Shown: positions 25,256-34,922 of the stretch, in pieces
Numbering within the stretch: position 1 is the stretch's first letter
Layout of the letters: every line of letters starts with the position of its first letter
Source of the DNA: a bacterium
GTDB taxonomy: Bacteria; Sumerlaeota; Sumerlaeia; SLMS01; JAHLLQ01
DNA: 64,000 nucleotides
Direction of reading: 5' to 3'
Assembly: GCA_020444065.1 (NCBI GenBank)
Contig: JAHLLQ010000006.1
Location: forward strand, 310,001 to 374,000
Program-made: the position numbers and the translations under genes
The notes under the pieces: generated by a model
What the model was told of the DNA's origin: nothing
Database searches by the model: none
The model's input: only the letters and a program-made list of their open reading frames with translations

Positions 25256-26191
25256 ATGTCCGATCCGTCCTCCAAACCGCTCCTGATCATCGCCGGGCCA
25301 ACGGGTGTGGGCAAGAGCGCCGTGGCGTTGGAATTGGCGCGGGCGACGGGCGCAGGAATCCTGTCGGCCGATTCCATGCAGGTCTATCGCGGAATGGCGA
25401 TCGGAACGGCGCAGCCGACGGCCGCAGAGCAGGCGGAGGTGCCGCACTTCCTGGTCGGGCACGTCGAACCTGGCGAGGAGTATCACGTCGCGCGGTTCGT
25501 CGAGGAAGCGAACATCATCCTCGAACACGAATCCGCCGCCGGACGATCGGTCATCGTGGCCGGCGGGACAGGGCTCTTCTTGCGCCATCTGGTCCATGGG
25601 ATTTTCCAGGGTGCGCCGCGTAACATGGAAATCCGCGAACGCCTGAAGCGTGAGTTGGAAGACGAGGGATACGAGGCCTTGCGTGCGCGCCTGCACGCCG
25701 TCGATCCCGAACGCGAAGCCGAGATTAATCCGAACGATGCGGTGCGTGTGATGCGCGCGCTGGAAGTCTACGAGATCACCGGCGTCCCAATGTCGGAGCA
25801 TCATCGGCGCGATCAGGAGCAACGCCAGTCGCGCAATGTGCGATACGTCGTGCTGCGTCGCCCGCGCCCGGCGATGATGGAACGCATCGAGCGGCGTGTG
25901 GATGTCATGATTGCAGAGGGCTGGGTGGACGAGGCGGCGCGACTGATGCAGCGCGACTTGCCGGACGACAGCCAGGCGTGCAAGGCGCTCGGCTATCGCG
26001 AGCTCTTCCGGCACCTGCGCGGCGAGTGGTCGCTGGAGGAAGCGATCGCGGAGATCAAAAAGCAGACACGACGTTTCGCGAAGCGACAACTGACATGGTT
26101 CCGTGGTGTGCCGGAAGCGGAATGGATCGATATCGAGGAACGTTCGGCCAGCGATGTGGCGCGGATTCTGCAACAGTCGGATAGGAGTTGA
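25256..26191 (+). CDS. miaA: tRNA dimethylallyltransferase
   Basis: 311 aa. It adds dimethylallyl to A37 of tRNAs reading UNN codons. Visible signatures: the P-loop AGPTGVGKSAVA near the N-terminus, SADSMQVYRGMAIGTAQP, the VAGGTGLFLRHL segment, and the C-terminal QTRRFAKRQLTWFR. Length agrees with the family (about 300 aa). ATG 25256 is chosen; a TTG at 25241 adds five residues, and neither has a good ribosome site. The CIA30-type gene follows 21 bases later. Confidence 0.95.
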   Translation: MSDPSSKPLLIIAGPTGVGKSAVALELARATGAGILSADSMQVYRGMAIGTAQPTAAEQAEVPHFLVGHVEPGEEYHVARFVEEANIILEHESAAGRSVIVAGGTGLFLRHLVHGIFQGAPRNMEIRERLKRELEDEGYEALRARLHAVDPEREAEINPNDAVRVMRALEVYEITGVPMSEHHRRDQEQRQSRNVRYVVLRRPRPAMMERIERRVDVMIAEGWVDEAARLMQRDLPDDSQACKALGYRELFRHLRGEWSLEEAIAEIKKQTRRFAKRQLTWFRGVPEAEWIDIEERSASDVARILQQSDRS

Positions 26192-26212
26192 TCCGGGAAA
26201 GGACCGCAACCG

Positions 26213-26716
26213 ATGGCGAATGATCAGATTCTGACGCAGTTTCAAGAAGATTCCGAGGCAGACAACTGGAAGCCCGTCAACGATGGCGTGATGGGCGGGT
26301 GTTCGAACAGCGAGTTCATCCGCTCGGAGAATGGCACCGGAGTCTTTCGCGGCGAAGTGTCGCTGGAGAACAATGGCGGGTTTGCGTCGGTGCGTCGTCC
26401 GATCGAGGCGAGCACTCTTGCAGATTACACGGGTTTGCAAATGCGCCTGAGAGGCGATGGCAAACTCTACGGCATCAATATTCGCATGGGCGGAGAGTTT
26501 GTGGACACGTACTACCAGGTTCAGGTGGAAACAAAGATTGGCGAGTGGATGGACGTGCGGGCGGACTTCGCAGATTTCGAGGCAAAGAAACACGGCCAAC
26601 CCGTTGCCGAAGCACCGCCGCTGGATCCCGCCTCCATCGAAGGCATCGGCTTGATCATCAGCAAGCAACCCGGCGAGTTCGCGTTGGAGATCGACTCAAT
26701 CAAGGCGTTTCGTTGA
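26213..26716 (+). CDS. CIA30 (NDUFAF1-like) domain protein
   Basis: 167 aa. The whole protein matches the CIA30 jelly-roll fold: WKPVNDGVMGG near the N-terminus, GVFRGEVSLENNGGFASVR, YTGLQMRLRGDGKLYGINIR, and a final EIDSIKAFR strand. In mitochondria the homologue assists complex I assembly. The bacterial proteins are carbohydrate-binding-like folds of unknown role. It probably shares a transcript with miaA. Its last 17 bases overlap the end of the convergent HAD phosphatase gene. Confidence 0.85.
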   Translation: MANDQILTQFQEDSEADNWKPVNDGVMGGCSNSEFIRSENGTGVFRGEVSLENNGGFASVRRPIEASTLADYTGLQMRLRGDGKLYGINIRMGGEFVDTYYQVQVETKIGEWMDVRADFADFEAKKHGQPVAEAPPLDPASIEGIGLIISKQPGEFALEIDSIKAFR

Positions 26717-27347
26717 TGGAGAATTCTGGTACCTTGCCGTCAAAGAGAATCGTCTGAATGCCCAATGTCTGGGCCGGCGCCAGGTTCTCTTCCAAGTCAT
26801 CCACGAAGAGCAATTCGCTTGGCGCGAGGCCGCTCTGCTCGACAATCTTCTCGAAGAAGCCGGGCTGAGTCTTTGTCACGCCGAGTTCGTACGACAAGAA
26901 ACGCTCTTCCTCGAAGTCTCGCAGGTCCGGATACTCGCGGAGCAGGAATTCCCAATGCGAGCGCGTCGTGTTTGAGCAGATCGCGACGGTTACGCCCTGC
27001 TTGCGAACATTGCGCATGGCTTCGAACATCTCTGGAATGGCGGTGGTGAAAATGCTGTTCCAGATTCGCTCGAACTCCTCGACTTTGAACTCGATGCCCA
27101 TTTCGCGATGCAGTTCTTCCGTCAACCAATCGGTGTCTTTCTCGCCGATTTCGAGCAGGATATTGCGGCTCAGTCCTTCGGGCCGCGGCGTGAAGACAAA
27201 CTGGAAGAGGACCTGCGGATTCGGAATCCCGTTGTGCAGTCGGCCCGGGTGCGTCAGCAGGAACTTGAGTGCCGCCCCGGCAGCGCGCTGATGGTCGAAG
27301 CGAATCAGCGTGTTGCCGAGATCGCACAGGATCATTCGCAAACTCAT
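26700..27347 (-). CDS. HAD-superfamily phosphatase
   Basis: 215 aa. Motif I is CDLGNTL (nucleophile Asp near residue 9). The residue two after the nucleophile is Gly instead of Asp, as in the YihX-type sugar-phosphate phosphatases (DLGNV). Motif II is ICSNTT, motif III lysine is in GVTKTQPGFF, and motif IV is LLFVDDLEEN. A four-helix cap between motifs I and II places it in subfamily IA. Substrate unknown; sugar phosphates are plausible. The stop lies inside the end of the CIA30 gene on the other strand. Confidence 0.85.
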   Translation of the reverse strand: MSLRMILCDLGNTLIRFDHQRAAGAALKFLLTHPGRLHNGIPNPQVLFQFVFTPRPEGLSRNILLEIGEKDTDWLTEELHREMGIEFKVEEFERIWNSIFTTAIPEMFEAMRNVRKQGVTVAICSNTTRSHWEFLLREYPDLRDFEEERFLSYELGVTKTQPGFFEKIVEQSGLAPSELLFVDDLEENLAPAQTLGIQTILFDGKVPEFSINETP

Positions 27348-27357
27348 GCTCTATCCC

Positions 27358-28323
27358 TTACCAGGTAAATGAAACGCCGGCGCCCGACATGATCATCCAG
27401 ATCACCAATCCAAACAACGCGATCGCGATGTTGACCATGTTCGAATAGGTCGTGGAACCGAGAGCTGTGTTGAGATCGGGACGTTTCAGCTTCTCATAGT
27501 TGTGGATCGCGATCGTGATCTCCGGCAGCGATGTAATGAAAGATCCCACAAACCAGTGCAGCCACGTGAAAATCATCACGCCGAATAGTGCTTCGAGGTG
27601 TGTTCGGTAGAGTTCGCTCCAGCCGAGGAAGAGCATGTTCATGGCCCAGCATGAGGCCACTACGGCCGCCGTCCCAAGCAGAAAGCGCCCCCAACTCTCG
27701 TTGTGCTCTTCCTCGTCGATGTCCTCGAAAAGCTCGGGGCGCTTCCTCTTCAAGCGCCCTTCCACGAAATGAAACACAATAAGTGCAATAACGAGCAGCA
27801 CGACCGTAATCGCGAGCGCCATGTTAAACTGCGGTGGCTCGCCATCGCCGAGCAACACGCGCAGTGCGGCGTAGCCCATCGCGAAGAGGAAGAACGACAT
27901 CGCAACATGAAACGCAACGAGGCGCTTCTCGGAACCGATCAGCCGAAAGAGTTCGCGGACCTTGTCCGGGCGCCCTTTGATCAGGAATTTGACGGAAACC
28001 CAGATCAACGCGACAATGTACATCAGGTAGATATTGGCGAACAACGATCCCAGCGGATTCGCCCACCCGCCCATGCGTCGCATTCCGAATGAAACCAGCA
28101 TCGAGGCGGCTTCCGGGTTGTTCGTGCTTGCGTTGATGGTCAGGGTTCGCCACTTGCGCCCAAGGTGCCGGCCCGCAAGTCCTGCGGCCGAATTGACCAT
28201 CACGTGAGTGGACTGCGGGATGGCCCACAGGCTGAGGATCACGCTGATCACCAGGGACCCGGCGATGAACAACTTGTCGCCGAGCACTCCGTGGATTTCG
28301 AGGATCAGGCCTGTCGAATTCAC
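27358..28323 (-). CDS. Sodium/calcium-exchanger-like membrane protein (divergent)
   Basis: 321 aa from a GTG at 28323 (AGGTG seven bases upstream); an in-frame ATG further up is possible. About nine to ten hydrophobic segments. Two half-repeats recall the alpha-repeats of cation/Ca2+ exchangers: NASTNNPEAASM then PLGSLFANIY, and VGSFITSLPEITIAIHNYEK then ALGSTTYSNMVNIAI. The second fits the G-T-S-L-P-E and A-x-G-S-x-x-x-S-N-x-x-N pattern, while the first replaces several of those residues. An acidic, lysine-rich cytoplasmic loop separates the halves. Cation antiport is an inference. It ends 10 bases upstream of the HAD gene start on the same strand, so the two probably form an operon. Confidence 0.65.
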   Translation of the reverse strand: MNSTGLILEIHGVLGDKLFIAGSLVISVILSLWAIPQSTHVMVNSAAGLAGRHLGRKWRTLTINASTNNPEAASMLVSFGMRRMGGWANPLGSLFANIYLMYIVALIWVSVKFLIKGRPDKVRELFRLIGSEKRLVAFHVAMSFFLFAMGYAALRVLLGDGEPPQFNMALAITVVLLVIALIVFHFVEGRLKRKRPELFEDIDEEEHNESWGRFLLGTAAVVASCWAMNMLFLGWSELYRTHLEALFGVMIFTWLHWFVGSFITSLPEITIAIHNYEKLKRPDLNTALGSTTYSNMVNIAIALFGLVIWMIMSGAGVSFTW

Positions 28324-28557
28324 CGATGAACACCTATCTGCGCGGGTCGGAAACCATCCCGTGGGCACAGAGGTTCTCATTGGCAGGCGGGTTGAAGTCA
28401 ATGAAGACCGGCGCAGGCCTGTGCTCGCCGTGAGATTCAGAGGATTTCCCTCGAAACTGAGCAGGGACAGAGTTCCTCGGCGGACGGCCGTGGAACCGAA
28501 AAAAACTCTTGCGCGACAGGGCGCTCTGGCGAAAGGGTTTCGCCCCGTTGCGGGAAT

Positions 28558-28634
28558 GGGCGGTTAGCTCAGTTGGTTAGAGCGCTGCGTTGACATCGCA
28601 GAGGTCACAAGTTCAACTCTTGTACCGCCCACCA
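28558..28634 (+). tRNA. tRNA-Val (anticodon GAC), CCA encoded
   Basis: Folds as a complete cloverleaf: acceptor GGGCGGT with ACCGCCC, D stem GCTC/GAGC, anticodon stem CTGCG/CGCAG with loop TTGACAT (anticodon GAC reads GUC), and T stem ACAAG/CTTGT with loop TTCAACT. Discriminator A and genomic CCA follow. The 234 bases between it and the divergent exchanger-like gene hold no other recognised feature. A terminator follows directly. Confidence 0.97.
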
Positions 28635-28643
28635 CGGAATTCG

Positions 28644-28677
28644 GCCCTGGCGCACTTGCGCCGGGGCTTTTTCTTTC
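28644..28677 (+). terminator. Rho-independent terminator of tRNA-Val
   Basis: GCCCTGGCGC and GCGCCGGGGC form a 10-bp stem with one G-T wobble, followed by TTTTTCTTT. It starts ten bases after the tRNA 3' end. Confidence 0.88.
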
Positions 28678-28785
28678 GGCCGGGATCTTGCGCCACCCAC
28701 GGCCAAGTCCGCCTTGCTCTGCGCCGGTATTTGGGGTTCAGTGAATGTCTTGGCCAATCGGAACGAAAATCGAGGGAGTTGTCTC

Positions 28786-29595
28786 ATGAGGATCGTCGTC
28801 GCCGCTGATTTGCACCTTGAAATCACCGGGAAGGAGCCCATCCGGCACCTGGTTGCTTCGATCGAGCACGAAGGCCCGGACTTACTCGTTCTGGCCGGCG
28901 ATCTTGGCAATCCGTCGATGCTGTTCAGCGAGTCGCTCGCTGAGTTCCTGAAGCTGGACTGCCCCGTCTTGGTGCTGACGGGGAATCACGATCTGTGGAA
29001 CAGCCCGACGGAGAAGAGCCGCGAGCTGTTCGACGAGACGCTTCCGAAAATCACGGCGCGGGCAGGCTTTTTCTGGCTGGATGGCGACAAGCCGTTTATC
29101 GCTGGAAACATTGGAGTTGCCGGCTCACTCGGTTGGTATGACTACTCTGCGAAGGATCCGAGTCGGGAGCTCAGCGACGAGGAAATCCTGGGCATGAAGT
29201 CGCGATTCGCGATGGATGCCGATCGGATCGACTGGGAGGAGACCGACCAGGAGTTCGCCGCCGAATGCCGCGACCGGCTGGAGCGACAGCTCGAGGCCCT
29301 GGAGGGCGATGATCGCGTCGAGAAGGTCCTCGTCGTGACCCACGTCCCAATCTTCGAGAATCAGATCGACCGCCGGCCAAACGATGAACACTGGTCGCTT
29401 GGAAACCCCTTCTTCGCCCATCTGACCATGGGCGAGCAGGTCAGAAAGTTCCCCAAGGTCCGCTGGACCGTCAGCGGCCACACACACGTCGGCATGAACG
29501 GTGTCGTGGAACGCGACGGCATGGCCCCCATCGCGACGGCCGTGATCGGTTCCGACTACTACAAGCCTGCCCACGTGATCGTGGATACGGAGTGA
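28786..29595 (+). CDS. Calcineurin-like metallophosphoesterase
   Basis: 269 aa from the ATG at 28786 with GGGAG seven bases upstream. Metal-site motifs in order: ADLHLE (D-x-H), LAGDLGNP (GD), TGNHDLW (GNHD), a histidine in VVTHVPIF, and SGHTHVGMNG (GHTH). All are intact, so it should bind a dinuclear metal centre and hydrolyse phosphoesters. The substrate cannot be told. No signal peptide; cytoplasmic. Confidence 0.88.
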   Translation: MRIVVAADLHLEITGKEPIRHLVASIEHEGPDLLVLAGDLGNPSMLFSESLAEFLKLDCPVLVLTGNHDLWNSPTEKSRELFDETLPKITARAGFFWLDGDKPFIAGNIGVAGSLGWYDYSAKDPSRELSDEEILGMKSRFAMDADRIDWEETDQEFAAECRDRLERQLEALEGDDRVEKVLVVTHVPIFENQIDRRPNDEHWSLGNPFFAHLTMGEQVRKFPKVRWTVSGHTHVGMNGVVERDGMAPIATAVIGSDYYKPAHVIVDTE

Positions 29596-29677
29596 CATCG
29601 CCCGCCTTCCGCTTGACGGAGACACCCCCTCCGAGAGCAGCCTGAATCAACTTGTGTGATTGGAAGAAGAGTCGCCG

Positions 29678-30016
29678 GTGAAATCAACGCGACAGTCTGT
29701 TCTGCCATGGTATGGCTATCTCGCTCTGAACGCCGTTGTTTGGGTGTTGTTGCTGGCCATCTATCTCATTCCTCGGTGGGACAAGGTGTCTTTCACGTCG
29801 GGCATTCCCCGGTCCGGCGTCCCGCCGCTGCTGCTGTACATCGCCGGAGCATTCATGCTGGCTTCGATCTACGATGCCGTGTTCGACCGAGTCGTTCGCC
29901 GCCGGCAATTGCAGCGCGAGGCGGAAGAAAGGCCCGAAGAAGAATCCGACCCTGATAGCAAACGTGCGACACCGCCGTCGACGACAGTGCGCCGCACGGG
30001 CGAGTCCTCCAACTAA
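29678..30016 (+). CDS. Small two-helix membrane protein, unknown function
   Basis: 112 aa from a GTG at 29678 preceded by a GGAAGAAGAG stretch; a TTG at 29660 is an alternative. Two transmembrane segments (about 10-33 and 47-67) enclose a short outside loop. A strongly charged C-terminal tail follows (RRRQLQREAEERPEEE), which should be cytoplasmic. No family recognised. It lies 21 bases before the sensor kinase gene and is probably co-transcribed with it. Confidence 0.6.
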   Translation: MKSTRQSVLPWYGYLALNAVVWVLLLAIYLIPRWDKVSFTSGIPRSGVPPLLLYIAGAFMLASIYDAVFDRVVRRRQLQREAEERPEEESDPDSKRATPPSTTVRRTGESSN

Positions 30017-30037
30017 GTACGATAGCCGCCAACGTCC

Positions 30038-31594
30038 ATGCTCAAACTCAACACCGATCCTGCAGAAACGACACCCGAAGCAAATCTCGGTCAACTCGAT
30101 CGTGTCGAGACGCGACAGGTTCGCCTTGTCGTCTCAATTCCCGCGCTGATGTTCCTTCTGACGCTGGCATCAACGGTGGTCTTCCACCTTTACCTGTCAA
30201 ACATCGCGGACAAGCTACCTACGGAGCAGTTGCAGTCGGATGCCCGCCGCGAAGCAGGCATTGTCCTCCTGATCGGCCTTGGTGTGTCGATTCTGGCGGG
30301 AGGGGCGGGAATCGCGCTCGCCTACTCGATTGTAGTTCCGCTGAAGGACCTGGTCGGTTCCATGCGACAGGTTGCGCTGGGCGACCTGACCAGCAAAGCT
30401 GATGTCCCTCGGCTGGGAGAGTTGCACGTTCTCGGTTCGACGTTTAACCGAATGGTCGAGCAATTGCAGGAGCTGTTCGAGCAGCGCGATCAGCAGATGC
30501 GCAGTTCCGCCAGGGGGACAGTGCTGACATTAGACGAAGGCGGTCGTGTCCTCGCCGCCGATGGTTCAGTGCGCCGGATCCTGGGCATCGATGGTGGAGA
30601 TCTGCTGGGGAAGGAACTCCTCCCTCGCCTGAGGGAGCGGCTGAGCGATTCACGGAATCGCCCCTTCCTGAAGGCGCTGGAATTGACGTACAAGGAAGCT
30701 CAATCCGGGCGTCTCGGAGTCCAGACCGTCGACTTGCAGCGTGAGGAGGGCGAGGACCCGATCCTGTGCTCGATCAGCCTGACGCCAATGGAGTCGCCCG
30801 AGCAGGGCGGGCCAAGCCTCCTGCTCGACCTGCGCGACCTTTCCGCCATGCGTGGGTTTTATGAGCAGATTCAGCGCGCGGATCGATTGGCGGCGATTGG
30901 AACGCTGGCGACCGGCATCGCACACGAAATCCGGAATCCACTGGCTTCGATCCGGGCCATGGCGCAGTTGCTGCAGGAAAGCGCCACCGAGAGCCCCGGA
31001 GAGGGAGCACGAAACTACCTCGAGCGCGTGCTGCGCGAGGTCGATCGCCTGGAGCGCCTGGTTGCCAGTATCATGGACTTTGCCAGCCAGGAAGAAGTGC
31101 CGGCCCGTGCAACCGACCTGAACTCTGTCGCGCATGACGCTCACGAGGCCGCCCGTCACCGCGTGTGCAGCCGAGCAATGGACGGCGGGTGGGATACAGA
31201 ATGGGATCTGGCGGAGGACCTGCCGACGGTCCTGATCGAAGAAGCGCGCGTCAGCCAGGCGCTCCTGAATCTGATGGTGAACGCGATGGAGGCGGTCTGC
31301 GAACGAACGGGCGGGTTGGTTCGCATCGAATCGCGGCACGAACCCGGGTCATCGCGCCCCGTGGTCCTCCGGATCAGCAACACCAGCAATCCGATTCCGA
31401 AGGAAGCGTCCGAGCGAATCTTTGAGCCATTCTACACGACGAAGGCCGAAGGAACAGGTCTCGGGCTGCCGATTGCCTACCAGATTGTCGTTGCGAATAA
31501 CGGTGTCCTGGAACTGGATAGCAGTGGTGGAATGGTGCACTTCACGGTGCGTTTCCCGCTCGAAGGCCGGCGTGCAAAGCTGCCGAGAAGCTGA
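30038..31594 (+). CDS. Membrane sensor histidine kinase (NtrB/AtoS-like)
   Basis: 518 aa. Two membrane helices (about 29-52 and 75-100) enclose a short periplasmic loop of about 22 residues. A HAMP domain follows (about 100-150), then a PAS-like domain (about 160-270). The HisKA domain has phospho-accepting His296 in GIAHEIRNPLASI. The HATPase domain has an N-box NLMVNAMEAV, an F-box FEPFYTTK and a G-box GTGLGLP. The H-box type matches NtrB/AtoS kinases that pair with NtrC-family regulators. No regulator is adjacent, and the orphan NtrC-like protein at 22217 is a candidate partner. The small loop argues against a large periplasmic ligand. Confidence 0.9.
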   Translation: MLKLNTDPAETTPEANLGQLDRVETRQVRLVVSIPALMFLLTLASTVVFHLYLSNIADKLPTEQLQSDARREAGIVLLIGLGVSILAGGAGIALAYSIVVPLKDLVGSMRQVALGDLTSKADVPRLGELHVLGSTFNRMVEQLQELFEQRDQQMRSSARGTVLTLDEGGRVLAADGSVRRILGIDGGDLLGKELLPRLRERLSDSRNRPFLKALELTYKEAQSGRLGVQTVDLQREEGEDPILCSISLTPMESPEQGGPSLLLDLRDLSAMRGFYEQIQRADRLAAIGTLATGIAHEIRNPLASIRAMAQLLQESATESPGEGARNYLERVLREVDRLERLVASIMDFASQEEVPARATDLNSVAHDAHEAARHRVCSRAMDGGWDTEWDLAEDLPTVLIEEARVSQALLNLMVNAMEAVCERTGGLVRIESRHEPGSSRPVVLRISNTSNPIPKEASERIFEPFYTTKAEGTGLGLPIAYQIVVANNGVLELDSSGGMVHFTVRFPLEGRRAKLPRS

Positions 31595-31682
31595 CGTTCA
31601 GGCCCGCCCGGCATATTCCCATATTGCATCTATCGGAACAGGTTGACTTCCGGTCCCGCCGCGGATTTAGCTCAATGACTGA

Positions 31683-32702
<1,020 letters not shown>

Positions 32703-32733
32703 CATCACACAGCCATAGTTACAGAATGAAAAG

Positions 32734-32764
32734 GCGGCAGCTCGAGAGGGCTGCCGCTTTCCTT
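32734..32764. terminator. Bidirectional terminator between mdh and the convergent gene
   Basis: GCGGCAGC (32734-32741) and GCTGCCGC (32750-32757) form a perfect stem flanked by an A-run before it and TTTCCTTT after it, so it can serve both mdh and the opposing chalcone-isomerase-like gene whose stop is at 32764-32766. Confidence 0.82.
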
Positions 32765-33336
32765 TACTGTTTCATTCCGGTGAGAGATTCGCTCATCTCT
32801 GAATCCAGCGCATACGTTGAAGTCCAGATTGCAAAGAAGGCTGCAGCGAAGTCCTCGCCCTCGATCGTGCAGCTCAATTCACCATTGAAGTAGATCGAAG
32901 TTTCACGCGCTTCCGGATCGTAATCGATTCGGTACTCATCGCCCTCTTCGACATCGGCGTAGCAGGCGTAGAGCTTCTTCAGACGTTCCTCCAGAGCGCG
33001 ACGGTCAACATTGGAATTCTTCTTAATCCCCTTGCGGGTCGCCTTCTCGATATCCTCAGCATCGATTGAACGATGATAGCGCAAGACAATGCGCCTTGGT
33101 GTCTTCGCATCAAGAAGCTCGTCGTAGGTCTTCGTGTCCATCGGAGCATAGAAGGCGGCGGTGTAGACATCGAGCGACCACCACTCGAGCAGATGCCCCC
33201 CGCGAAACGGCACGGACTTGCCGTTGATCTCCGCCTTCGCTGGGAATACCTCCCCGCCCTCACGAACAGTTGGTTGTCCAGCCGCGAGTGGCAAAGCTAT
33301 CATTATCAGGCAAAAGACTGTTAGAGTGAAGCGCAC
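32764..33336 (-). CDS. Secreted chalcone-isomerase-like domain protein
   Basis: 190 aa from a GTG at 33336, chosen because AAGGAG lies eight bases upstream and the signal peptide (RFTLTVFCLIMIALPLAAG) begins there. The rest fits the bacterial chalcone-isomerase-like family: NGKSVPFRGGHLLEWWSLDVYTAAFYAP corresponds to the G-x-G-x-R-x-K-x-x-x-K-VY-x-A-x-LY strand pair, followed by RRIVLRYHRSIDAEDIEKA and a closing SIYFNGELSCTIEG hairpin. These proteins bind fatty-acid-like molecules or have no known activity. Probably periplasmic. Confidence 0.75.
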   Translation of the reverse strand: MRFTLTVFCLIMIALPLAAGQPTVREGGEVFPAKAEINGKSVPFRGGHLLEWWSLDVYTAAFYAPMDTKTYDELLDAKTPRRIVLRYHRSIDAEDIEKATRKGIKKNSNVDRRALEERLKKLYACYADVEEGDEYRIDYDPEARETSIYFNGELSCTIEGEDFAAAFFAIWTSTYALDSEMSESLTGMKQ

Positions 33337-33548
33337 GATGAAGTCTCCTTTCCAAGCGGTATTTTGACTAGCAAACGGCGGTCCAGGCAGGCAATATCTG
33401 GACACTTCTGTTGCCCGGTGGATTCGGAAACCGGACAGGCGATTCGCCTAATCTTTGCCTTGTCTTCCCGTCGGCATGGGCTTCACAGTGCGTTTATCGA
33501 GCGGCCCGCGGTGGCCGATTATCTGGTTTGTACTCGAGCAGAACCGTC

Positions 33549-34922
33549 ATGGACTTCCGTTCCCGCATGGATGACATCAATCGACGCAAGCGCCAGCAGG
33601 AGGACATCCTGAAGGCGTTTCGCGAGGGGAAGTTCGATCATATCTATCGTGCGAGCGAACTGTTCGAACGGCGCGAGGCAGAGCCTCCGCGGGAGCAACG
33701 TCTGCTCGAAGCTCTCCCCCACGGGCGATTCGAAGAAGACGGTGATTCGCGGTTTGTACTGCTGGAATCCCGCCTCAAACCAGACGGGGCGGAGCAAGCG
33801 TACAAATTGCCGATTGATTCTGCAGAGGCGTTCGATCGGCACGATCTGTTCCGACACCTTGCGCCGGACGTGGAAGACCTGGACGAGCCGCTGCGGGTTT
33901 CGGACATCGCATTTGTCGATACGGAAACGACCGGCCTCTCCGGGGGCACAGGGATGGTGGCCTTCCTGATCGGCGTCGGCTGGTTCGAGATCGATGAACA
34001 AGGGCGGCCTTCGGAATTTGTGATCGAGCAGTATTTCATCGAAGATTTCTGCCACGAACCATTGATGCTGGACCGATTGGTGGAGCGACTGCGTCCCTTC
34101 CGCGCGTTCTGCACGTACAATGGGAAGACATTCGATCTGCCGCTGCTGCGAACGCGCGGAGTGATGAATCGACTGCGTCCGACCATCTGGCGAAAACCCA
34201 ATCTGGACTTGCTGCACTTCTCACGCCGCCTGTGGCGCGGGGCATTCGAAAGCGTGTCTCTCTCCGCCGTGGAAGCGAACGTCTTCGAACTGACACGCGA
34301 GAAAGATGTCGGCGGTGCGGAGATTCCAGCGATCTGGTTGGACTTTGTGCGAACGGGGCGCTGTGAAAGACTTCTGCCCGTGCTGCATCACAATGCGCAG
34401 GACATTGCGTCGCTCGGCAGTTTGCTGTCGCGATTGCTGTTGTGTCTCGCCGAGCCGGAGACGCCTGGAGTCTTAACGCGCGCGAGTGAATTCTGCGGCA
34501 TGTCGCGTTGGTATGAGCAGCAAGGCGATCGCCAAACGGCGGCTCGATTGCTCGAGCGTGGTCTCGAAGTCATGCGGGAAGCAGCGGAAGAGGATGCCGC
34601 GCTGGCGAAGCTCGCTCTGCTGCACCGGCGAGAGAAAGCATGGGATCGCGCCGTGGAAATCTGGGAAAACATGCTCCAGCGACCGCTTTCCGTGAGTCAT
34701 GCCGCGTACGTTGAATTGGCGAAGTACTACGAACATCAAACGAAGGATTTCGGTCGCGCCGCCGAGTTGGTTCAACAATGTCTGAGGCAGATGGAGTTGG
34801 AGGAGGAGCTTTCGCGCCTGACCGGCCGAGGAATGGGGCCAGCGGTTCCCCCGGGGACCGTGGAAGCACTCGCGCACCGATTGGAAAGACTGGAGCGCCG
34901 TCGAGCGCGCACGAAATCATGA
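33549..34922 (+). CDS. YprB-type RNase H-like exonuclease domain protein with TPR-like tail
   Basis: 457 aa. The central domain (about 115-290) is a DEDD-type 3'-5' exonuclease fold: FVDTETTGLSGG (Asp124, Glu126), the FCTYNGKTFDLPLLRTR segment with a second Asp, NLDLLHFSRRLWRG, and HNAQDIASL with the last Asp. This is the arrangement of the ribonuclease-H-like YprB family. Residues 310-440 form helical repeats resembling TPRs (ARLLERGLEVMREAAEE, AWDRAVEIWENML). The start at 33549 gives a conserved N-terminus; upstream in-frame codons run into the divergent promoter region. The stop overlaps the methyltransferase start (ATGA). Confidence 0.8.
   Translation: MDFRSRMDDINRRKRQQEDILKAFREGKFDHIYRASELFERREAEPPREQRLLEALPHGRFEEDGDSRFVLLESRLKPDGAEQAYKLPIDSAEAFDRHDLFRHLAPDVEDLDEPLRVSDIAFVDTETTGLSGGTGMVAFLIGVGWFEIDEQGRPSEFVIEQYFIEDFCHEPLMLDRLVERLRPFRAFCTYNGKTFDLPLLRTRGVMNRLRPTIWRKPNLDLLHFSRRLWRGAFESVSLSAVEANVFELTREKDVGGAEIPAIWLDFVRTGRCERLLPVLHHNAQDIASLGSLLSRLLLCLAEPETPGVLTRASEFCGMSRWYEQQGDRQTAARLLERGLEVMREAAEEDAALAKLALLHRREKAWDRAVEIWENMLQRPLSVSHAAYVELAKYYEHQTKDFGRAAELVQQCLRQMELEEELSRLTGRGMGPAVPPGTVEALAHRLERLERRRARTKS

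Noticed and set aside
25115-26668. In-frame extension of the DUF512 gene to over 1000 residues
   Set aside because: The extra part is antisense to miaA and the CIA30 gene, which are both clear. The family N-terminus fits the ATG at 25114.
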